From: Hamiltosporidium magnivora
Taxonomy: Eukaryota > Microsporidia > Dubosqiidae
DNA length: 12,308 bases
Assembly: GCA_004325065.1 (NCBI GenBank)
Contig: PITI01000445.1
Coordinates: 1-12,308 of the forward strand
Reading direction: 5' to 3'
Position numbers and translations under genes: made by a program. The notes under the pieces were generated by a model. It did no database searches. It worked only from the letters and a program-made list of their open reading frames with translations, and was not told the origin of the DNA. Positions 1 through 8,261 of this stretch are shown here, piece after piece (position 1 is the first letter of the stretch; every line of letters starts with the position of its first letter).

Positions 1-3000
1 ATATTTTCACAAAAACACCGTTAAATCTACTATAGGAAGTCTTAATCTAGTTGCATTCTTTAAATGGAGTATTTTAAAGTACTTTATAAACATTTGAAAT
101 CGATCATGACAATATTTAACAAAAAAAAATTATTATATGATATAAGCCTTTAACTCGTTTAATTTCTGCCGAACTCCTTTAAATTTACAAATGAAAAATA
201 ATACATAAAAATGCAGAATGTTTGCCTACTTTATTATTCACCATCTAGTTTAGATTTCTTTGGCCCAAAAATTGCATATGATATAAATTTTCTTTTCAGA
301 ATTACATAGAAGTTTTTTTGCGCTTATAAAAGTATCTTTTGTTTAAGCCATAACATACAGATATTTTTAAGGGTTTATTTGGAATTTTTCACACTTACAA
401 TATTAGTTATTCTCCATCTACAATATCGCAAATCATTAACCAAATATATTTTTAGTTAAAAAATAGGTTTCGTATACATTATAAAAACATGGACTTTTTC
501 AATGCCTTTTCTTTTTTTCCTACTGTTTGTTATAAACTAAATTGTATTTGTTATTTGCTATATTTCGGTCTTTTTTTTATTCCATTTTAATAAAGCAGAA
601 ACTACAATTATGAAACATATGCTCGAAATTGAAGTATAATGATTCCTTTTCATATAAGAAAATAAATTTATAATTCTATCTAAAATTTTCAAATACAGAT
701 TTCTCAAATATACTGATGATCCAGGTATTAAAAGGGCATATCCTATAGAGTAAAGGATGCAACACTAGCCAATAAATCCATGAATTAAAGTTCTACACTT
801 TATCAGTTTTAATTTTGCATGCCTTGTTCCATGAATTGTAAAAAAATATACAAACCCACGTTTTCTGTTATATTGTAAAATCCAAAAAACACTATGTTTT
901 ATAATCATCTAAATATTAACATGAAAGCATTTTCAAGTTGAATTACGGAAATTATTTTTTAAATTTTATAGTTACACGGTTTATACCATTACTTATAACA
1001 ACACTGCACCATAGTCTTAGCATACATATCAAAATATTTCTGATTTTATTATTTAGCTTGCATTAACAAAAAATTGCATAAATTGTATATTAAATGGTTA
1101 GAATTCTAAAGTTTGCTCACGAGTTCCAGTGTATAAGTTAATATAACGAAACCATAAAAACTCAATCTATTCAATTATCAGATTACAATAAACCGATATT
1201 TACGAGATTATGGCTTAGCTTTTTTTTATATTATAAGCGCCGGAAATGTATTTAAAACGAATAAAGGACGAAAACTGACAGAAACCCGAATTCATTGGCT
1301 AAAAATTATATTGACATCGAGTAAATCTAGATACCGCGAAAAAAAATTGCAATTAGCAACGGCTTTTTGCAAAAACCCAATTCAAAAACTCTAAAAAAAG
1401 TCATAAACCCTCTTCATATACAAAATAGGCATAAACAATTAGCTGGCAAATAGATATACTGATCAATAGAATGAACATATATAATCTTAGCCGGACAGAA
1501 GAAGTTTAAAACACGTTTAAAGGTTTTATTGTATCGAATTTACTCAATACAAACTATAAAATTTATGTAAGTCTTTGAACTATGATTCTACTTTGAAGGC
1601 AGAAGAATCAACTTATTTATCACAAAGTAACCTTAGATTTGACTATATGGCAATATACACAATTTAACTATTAGTACAGAGTTGTTGAATATTATTCTGC
1701 ATTTTAAAATATTGTAATTTTTGCAGTTTTTAACTTAAAGTGTATGTCTTACAGCATAGCCGAGAGTTATGAAATAATTTGTTTCACGTTTGAAAGACAG
1801 ATTTAATATAGATATTTTTTTTCAAAAATATGAACAATAAATTTTAATTTGAAAAGAGCATATGGAATCTTGAAATATTTATTTATTTACAGATTTTTTG
1901 CAGAAATCATATCAAATTAAAGTATATTTAGATAAAAAGGTCTATGGCAATGTAGCATAGATGTAATTTATCATATTAAAGGCAAATATTATATTTATAT
2001 TATGCCTAAAAAATTTATACTTGAAAAATATGACATAGAATATTGAAATATAAATTAACAAAAATTTGAGATAGCATATATCGAACTTATCTCTAACAAT
2101 GTATGTTAATTTCCGGTATATTCTTAAATCTTAATAGACCCGTACGCATCAAAGACAGAGACAATTAACAATTTTATTTTTCTAAATATACTTATTTTTG
2201 TTCTTAGAGCAATATATTTGATGTTATTAAAAGATTAAAGGTTTTTTTTATAGAAATAGATACAATCTAAATAGCAATAAAGAAACCGCTTTAAATTAAA
2301 TGAATAAAACATCGAAAAATATTTTTTACATAGGTTTATTACACATGATGGGCACAAAAAATTAAAAAACCGCATCAAAAATATTTAAATGTTGTAAAAA
2401 TATCTTTATATATAGCAGTAGCCCAAAGTAGCAAACAAGGAAAAAAATTCAATATTAATTCTAGTATAGTATGTCTAAATACCTTTTTAACAAGAAAAAA
2501 GACATATTAGACAATAAAATAAAACCAAATATTTTTAAACGACAAAGATACTTTTTTTTTGCAAAATACTAAAGCTTAAAAAGAGACATAATTTCTGCCA
2601 ACTATGACACATATCAATAAGCCGTAGAATTAATTATAAAATATACGAGTAAGAGATAGCATCCAAGACATATTCATACAAACATTGTACGCAAAGATTG
2701 AGACATTTCTTATGATTAACATGCTCGAACAACGATTGGTATAAAAATGTCAGGATCAAAGTATTAGAAATTTGTACCTATTGTAACGTATTTTTTTTCT
2801 GTGCTTTTATTATAAAACACAATATATAATACATTTCAACTATCAAACTCTTTAAAAGAGGAAATTTGGGAGTCTATGTAAAATTATAATTTATCTTTTA
2901 CAAAAGTATGGTCTATATTTTTATAGTATAAGCCCCAAAAAAATCACAACTAGTAATTTTTTGTGTATTTTATACATAATTCTGAAACACGAAAGTAACT

Positions 3001-4000
3001 TGCCAAGAAAAATATATACGATACTGATTTTTCGCCTTCGATAGAGTTATAGAAAACAAGATTAAAAATAAAAAAACTTTTTTTACCTTTCATTAAAAGT
3101 CCAAAGTTATTCAAAAAGATAAAATAATAATGTCTTCACCGGCGAATAAATATTAGAATCGAAGCAAAATCCGGAATGATAGTTCAGGTCTCTATTTAAT
3201 ATCTACGAAATATATATCGGTGCTTATCTGAAGCACGTTAGTCTAACAAGATTACAGAGTCTGATTCAAAAGCCTATTTTTTTTGATTGGCGATTAAAGT
3301 TTAATTATATGGCATAAATAAGAAATCTAAAGGTTTTAGAGTGGGCAAAAAAAATATAATTATTACAAAACCATAATATTCCTTTTGATTTTAGTAGAAA
3401 AATGATAGCATGTAAAATATTTCTTAAAAATCGAAAAACTCTGTGGATCTGCGTTGACAAGAATTGCGCGGAGCAATTAAGATGAAATATTTTTTTTGTA
3501 TCTATATTATAGAAATTATAACGGCGAGACAAAAAAAATGAGAATATAATAGTCTAAATAAAAGACGAAGCAATGGCGACACTTGGTATATCTGCATTTT
3601 ATACCCAAATCCTTAAAATATTGTAATTTCAGATTTAACAATCAAAATATGCATTTATGTAATAAAACTAGCTGATTACAACTTAATATATTTAATAAAA
3701 ATTGCCAGAAAATGGCTATATATAAAAAATATATGCAATATCTATTGAAATTCAAAAGAGAAAATCAAATATGTCAAAAATACTTACAGATAAAATTTAT
3801 TTATTAGGTCAAATTACCTCAAAGCCTTACTTACACAAAATAGAATTTTTTTTGCGATTGTTACCACTCTTTAAAAAAATACTATTTTAAGGATAAAATG
3901 GTAAATCTTTTTCTATTTTATTTTGAGCTAGTTTGAGTCCCCGATATTCAATTGCGCTAAATGTCAGTAAAAAAGAAAAATATTCTTTAATAGATTGACA
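1..4000. other. AT-rich stretch without recognisable genes
   Basis: Stops are dense in all six frames. The longest open frame is about 75 codons on the minus strand (3305-3532), without motif or ribosome binding site. Short A and T runs of up to about nine bases are common, as composition alone would give, but there is no tandem microsatellite, tRNA-like clover leaf or long repeat. The only local structure I single out is the hairpin at 1980-2007. Small G+C rises, such as near 3130-3240, stay within the fluctuation seen elsewhere and do not fold into anything I recognise. Confidence 0.75.
1980..2007. repeat. Hairpin with GGC/GCC base and AT top
   Basis: AGGCA (1980-1984) pairs with TGCCT (2003-2007). 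After one bulged A, AATAT (1985-1989) pairs with ATATT (1997-2001), leaving a seven-base loop. Three G-C pairs in a row at the base are unusual for this background. No T tract, gene or partner element is adjacent, so no role is assigned. Confidence 0.3.
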
Positions 4001-6823
4001 GGCATATGAAATCGTAAATCCTCTTGTCTTTTTTCGACTTTTTAGGTTTTGGAAGTTGTATCACTAGAAATACACTACGTTAAAATTATAACATTTAATG
4101 TATGGTTTGATAGTGACTATTAACTCCCAATTAGGGATTTATTCCCAAACACTTTTTTTCTAACTTTAGTTTTTCGACTTATTAATAGCCCAAAATTAAT
4201 TTAAGCCAAGATATAATTCATAAATTTGAAATTTATCCTTGAGCCAAAATTCAAAATATTTATCTTATACCTAAAAGTAATTCTATAGTCGGAAACTAAC
4301 AAATATTATAAAAAATACTCGATGTTCTGATATTTTGTTAAAAATTTCACTTCGTTGTTAATGGCAAAGACAAAAAAATCTATATTGTGTAATATTAAAC
4401 TATATTTTTAGAAATCAGGATTAATCTTATAGAATTATATTAGGAATCAAATATGTAAATAGACTAATATACAGGTCAAATTTAAGAAAAATTCTATCAA
4501 AAGGAATGTATTTATTTAAAATGACAAAAACAATAAATTTCGCAAAATAACAACCAAAGATCAACATCCAGTGTAAAAATTAAGGTGAGAAATCAAAATT
4601 ACGTTAATACGCGCTATTTAATTAGGTAATAGCTATAATAAGATAATTGAGTTCTGTACATTTTTTAGGTACAAGTTGTGGGTTTTCCTGCGATTTTCTG
4701 TGGAATTATTTAGAAACCCACATTCTTTAAATAAATTGATAATGTTAGTATAAATTTTGCAAGAAACGGTTAATACTGTGATCTTATAAAAGAATGAACA
4801 AAAAAATGTTTGATTTTATCCTACTAATAAATTTATCGTCACTTTATTATAAACCAATATTGAAGTTGCTACAGTGCGAAAAGATGATGATTATAAATAT
4901 GCAAATGCAAAAAAATATTTTATTATTTTAAATTTATTATCTTTGGGAGTTTTTTCACGCATCGACTAGCCCACATCAAAATAACAATTAATATAAAATT
5001 CGATACAATATAATTGCTAATTTGTTAAACATATAAAACATATGATGAAAATTTTATAGCCGATAATTAGTATTAAAAATCCTACGAAACAAGCTTTTTA
5101 TATAATTGCAAGAAATCTCTTTAAAAATGATTTCATCAGTTTGCTAATAGCGAAAGACTTATTTGTAAAAGCCCGGATTTCCGATATATTACACACGAAG
5201 ATAATTGTTGCCGTATGAATTTATTTTTTAGTTAAGAATTACCGTCTACTACTAAGTTTTCAATTTCTAGCTCAGCGATTTCTAAAAAAATAAATTAAAA
5301 CATAGAATCGTATATGCATAAATGTGCTTTAAGAACAGGTTGTATAGAATAACTCTAGGAAAATCTAGTATTATGTATATGTAATGAAATTTTGGTTTTT
5401 AAATTAGTTTATGTTTTTTAAAATTATCGAAAGACAACTGTTTCTAAATTTACTTAAAAAGTTTAAAAAGGTAGTAGAGAAGCTACAAACATGCCCAACG
5501 ATATGAAACTTTATAAATATGTAGCTCGGTTTTCCAATAAAACGATATAAGCAAATATTTGACGGCGCGGATCGACAAACTTTACATATTTATACATAAA
5601 TACTCTATAAAAAATCATCATGTCTCAATTTTTAAGAATTTTCTAGATATTTATGAATATTATGTTTTGTATTTTATACAGTAAAATGTGTTATATAGAA
5701 TTCTTGATATATTATTAGGGACTAAGACCGAAGAAAATTGTATAATTAGGGTAAAATTTATTGCTGTGAACATATCGTGACAAAAGTAAAATTTCTTAAT
5801 CCTTGCGATAAAAAATCATATGGAAAGAGTACACTTGCGCAATAATAATTCATTATTTTACTTTTGACTGCAATAATTTTAGTTTTAGCATTTTTTTTAA
5901 ATGTTTAAATTATTTGTTTTTCGATGAATTAAAACAAAAAGTCATCACTATGTAAGCGTTTTTGATTAGAAAACTATATCAAAATATATTTGTGATTTAA
6001 TACATGTAGATACAGTCAACCAATAAAATTAGATTTTTAGAACACTGTTCGATGCAAATTACTTTCTTTGTTATCGAAGCTTAAGCTGGAAATAAAAACT
6101 TATTTTAGATAAACACGTTCGATAATGAAATGATATACCGATACAAATAAATGTTACTATTTGAAAAGCCTTAACTATTATGTATCTTTCATGGTCTAAA
6201 TTACAATATTTATATTTCTTCTGTTTATGAGTACCTCTTTTACAATAGACGTTTTTTACTTCTAAAACCCGTTGTATAAATACAGTTAATTCTGCTTCTG
6301 TGAGTCAAAAAAGGTACGAGCGTTTATTACGAAATAATTTTTTTACCTTTTAATCAGTCTAATTTATCAGAATTTAAGTTTTATGCATGCTTACCCAATT
6401 TAGTTATATTTATTTAAATAAGTACATATAAAAAGGTGATAGACTTTCTACATCTTACGCTCTTTCAACCTATAAATATTTCAAATAGAATACAAGTCAT
6501 GGCCTTCCGTAAACGCCATTTATCTAAATAAAACATGTTTCGTAGCAACATAAAATGTAAAAAGAGCGTAAACCTCCAAAATAATATATTAAAATTCTGT
6601 TTTTTCTAAAATTTATCTATAGTTACACATAATATATTTAAATCAACTTTTTTGATTAAAATAAAAATGAAACTTGAAGACTTAAAATTTTATTTTTGTT
6701 TAGTATGGCTGCGAAAGACACAAAACAACTATTATTTTATTAATAGTTTCGAAATTTGCGCGAGAATACACTTTCACAGTGATAATGTATGATGCCCTCA
6801 AAATAAAATGTTGCATTTTGCTC

Positions 6824-6849
6824 GATTCTTTGATTCAAAGAATCTTTTT
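6824..6849 (+). terminator. Hairpin with short T run, weak terminator candidate
   Basis: GATTCTTTGA (6824-6833) and TCAAAGAATC (6835-6844) are perfect 10-bp inverted arms around a single T, equivalent to a 9-bp stem with a three-base loop. TTTTT (6845-6849) follows immediately, giving the layout of a Rho-independent terminator on the plus strand. The stem has only three G-C pairs and there is no gene upstream to terminate. It may equally be a chance palindrome or a dyad binding site. Confidence 0.25.
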
Positions 6850-7186
6850 ATGCATAAATTTAGAGTTAGAACCACTTTTCTAAAATATAAAAAAGCAGCC
6901 ATGTATTTAGTGTAAGTAATTTAAAACTTTCAAGGTAACAATTTTATTTTTTTGTGTAGATTTAGAATATTCAGCTAAACCGAATATTAAAGATAGAATC
7001 GAAATTCAAAATTTACTATTTTTATAATAAATTTTCATAAAATAAAATAGAATTAACGATCGATAGAAGCCTAAGATAAATTTTTACTAAAATAAATTTT
7101 TAAAAACATATTGCTCAAATTTATACATTCACAACATGATTAAAAGAATTACTAGATAGTGTTTTTTAGAAGAAATATAAAATTGT

Positions 7187-7206
7187 AGCTTTGTTAAACA
7201 AAAGCT
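7187..7206. repeat. 9-bp inverted repeat with one bulge
   Basis: AGCTTTGTT (7187-7195) pairs with AACAAAAGCT (7197-7206) with one extra A in the right arm and one base between the arms. It is a compact near-palindrome with three G-C pairs. A short dyad-type binding site is possible; chance is equally plausible. Confidence 0.25.
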
Positions 7207-7671
7207 TTATGACTGGTAATATATTCATCACATAAGATATTTTTGTAAAATTAAGCAAAAATCTTTGGCAAAACGCCTTTAATTTCCTGTTTTATTAAAT
7301 TTTTCTGGTGCTAAAACATAAAAACTTAAAATAGACCTCAAAATTAAATATAATTTAGAATATTGCTTTAATTACTATATTTAGAGATAGCACACGTCTA
7401 ACAAAATACCTTAGAAAAATCCATATTAAGTTGCAATTGCAATATCTATATTTCTTTGTAGTCCACTTGGCGTTTTCATTGAATCTGAATTTGGGTTTCA
7501 AAATTAAATAAAAAAACTATCATTCAAATATTGCATAATAACACTTAAACAATTAATTCTAAAGGTTTAAACAATCTAGCCTTATCGTTTGTTCTAATCA
7601 CGCTAGATTTTTTGTTTATATCATAAATTTATAAATTGGTTCTTCGTATAGAACATTGATATTTTAAATAA

Positions 7672-7697
7672 GTTATTTATTAATTATTAATAATAAC
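7672..7697. repeat. 11-bp inverted repeat with one bulge
   Basis: GTTATTTATTAA (7672-7683) pairs with TTAATAATAAC (7687-7697) across a three-base loop if one T is bulged. Apart from the terminal G-C pair it is all A-T, so it is thermodynamically weak. No function can be assigned. Confidence 0.3.
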
Positions 7698-7837
7698 AAA
7701 ATACTTTTTTTTCACATTGAATTAACAGATGCGCAATTTGTCGTGTAAATATCAAAATATTTCTTAGCTCAAAAAATATAACTGAAAGTATATAACAGTC
7801 AAAGAAAATTATTTGTTTGGTAAATTAGAATTATAAC

Positions 7838-7862
7838 ACGATATCAACCAATTTAATATCGT
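7838..7862. repeat. 7-bp inverted repeat
   Basis: ACGATAT (7838-7844) and ATATCGT (7856-7862) are exact reverse complements separated by eleven bases. It could be an operator-like dyad or a small hairpin. Alone it is close to chance expectation, and it is listed because it neighbours the repeats at 7672-7697 and 7916-7941. Confidence 0.25.
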
Positions 7863-7915
7863 TAAAAATATGCCTACTTGTTTAACAATATTTTATAATG
7901 ACTACAATTTTAAGA

Positions 7916-7941
7916 AAGCTGAATATTTGTTTTTTCAGCTT
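7916..7941. repeat. 8-bp inverted repeat upstream of the structured RNA
   Basis: AAGCTGAA (7916-7923) and TTCAGCTT (7934-7941) are exact reverse complements around a ten-base T-rich loop. It lies about 95 bases before the closing helix of the 8035-8251 RNA. There is no continuous T tract after it and no promoter that I can tell from background, so no role is assigned. Confidence 0.35.
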
Positions 7942-8224
7942 AATTTATATGTATATATTGTAAGATACCGCATGCAAATATACAAGGTGCACTTGTAAGT
8001 TTACATTACACAATTTTTGAAAAAGCACATGGTAACGCTTAAAGACTTAGAGTGGAGGCGCAAAATTACATTAGTGATAATCTTATCGCGCCACTGTTCT
8101 AGACGAGCAATGAAATTTTTAGTAATATCGCCGACCGGTCTTTTTCCACTGGGCTTGTTTAATTTTTCAAGTTTCGTAGCAAGGTGGTTTTAAAAAGTGG
8201 GAAGGTAGCCCCACGCCTAACCCA

Positions 8225-8240
8225 ATCCCGAGGACTAGTC
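8225..8240 (+). promoter_or_regulatory. B12-box-like segment of the RNA
   Basis: ATCCCGAGGACTAGTC stands at the 3' end of the fold, where the family consensus AGCCAGGAGACCTGCC, or the btuB variant with CCCGAAGACC, is expected. It matches the btuB variant at about 11 of 16 positions. Its 3' half is altered, yet CTAGTC (8235-8240) still pairs with GACTTAG (8044-8050) at the 5' end, with one bulged T. This looks like structure kept while sequence changed. The weak primary match is the main reason for doubt about the riboswitch call. Confidence 0.45.
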
Positions 8241-8246
8241 TCTTTA

Positions 8247-8261
8247 GTCGTCTTTAACGAC
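8247..8261 (+). promoter_or_regulatory. 3' hairpin competing with the closing helix
   Basis: GTCGT (8247-8251) pairs with ACGAC (8257-8261) around the loop CTTTA. The 5' arm is the same segment that forms the outer part of the closing helix with 8035-8039, so the two folds exclude each other. A second competing helix is possible, GACTA 8233-8237 with TAGTC 8245-8249. A stem-loop just 3' of the B12 box is where cobalamin riboswitches place their regulatory hairpin. No T tract follows, so it is not an intrinsic terminator. No Shine-Dalgarno sequence lies in it, so neither usual output mechanism is evident. Confidence 0.35.

Larger units (their letters stand above)
4001..7670. other. AT-rich stretch without recognisable genes
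   Basis: No open frame of note occurs on either strand, and I see no RNA gene. Isolated short G+C-containing words, such as GACGGCGCGGATCGAC near 5561-5576, are not part of a larger structure that I can find. The inverted repeats at 6824-6844 and 7187-7206 are the only items marked. Promoter-like TATAAT words are frequent here simply because of composition, so none is called. Confidence 0.75.

Noticed and set aside
3305..3532. Minus-strand frame of 75 codons
   Set aside because: No motif or ribosome binding site, and chance length. The hydrophobic stretches come from TTT/ATT-type codons.
8125..8145. CCGACCGG resembling part of the FMN riboswitch
   Set aside because: The other conserved FMN elements are absent around it, and the cobalamin-type order explains more of the island.
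8175..8202. Resemblance of AAGGTGGTTTT to U1 snRNA or the T-box GGTGG motif
   Set aside because: The match is one short word; no 5' splice-site-pairing end, Sm site, specifier loop or terminator accompanies it.
8197..8214. GTGGG/CCCAC hairpin as an independent element
   Set aside because: It competes with the CCACT/AGTGG helix, which fits the domain better. It is kept only as an alternative fold.
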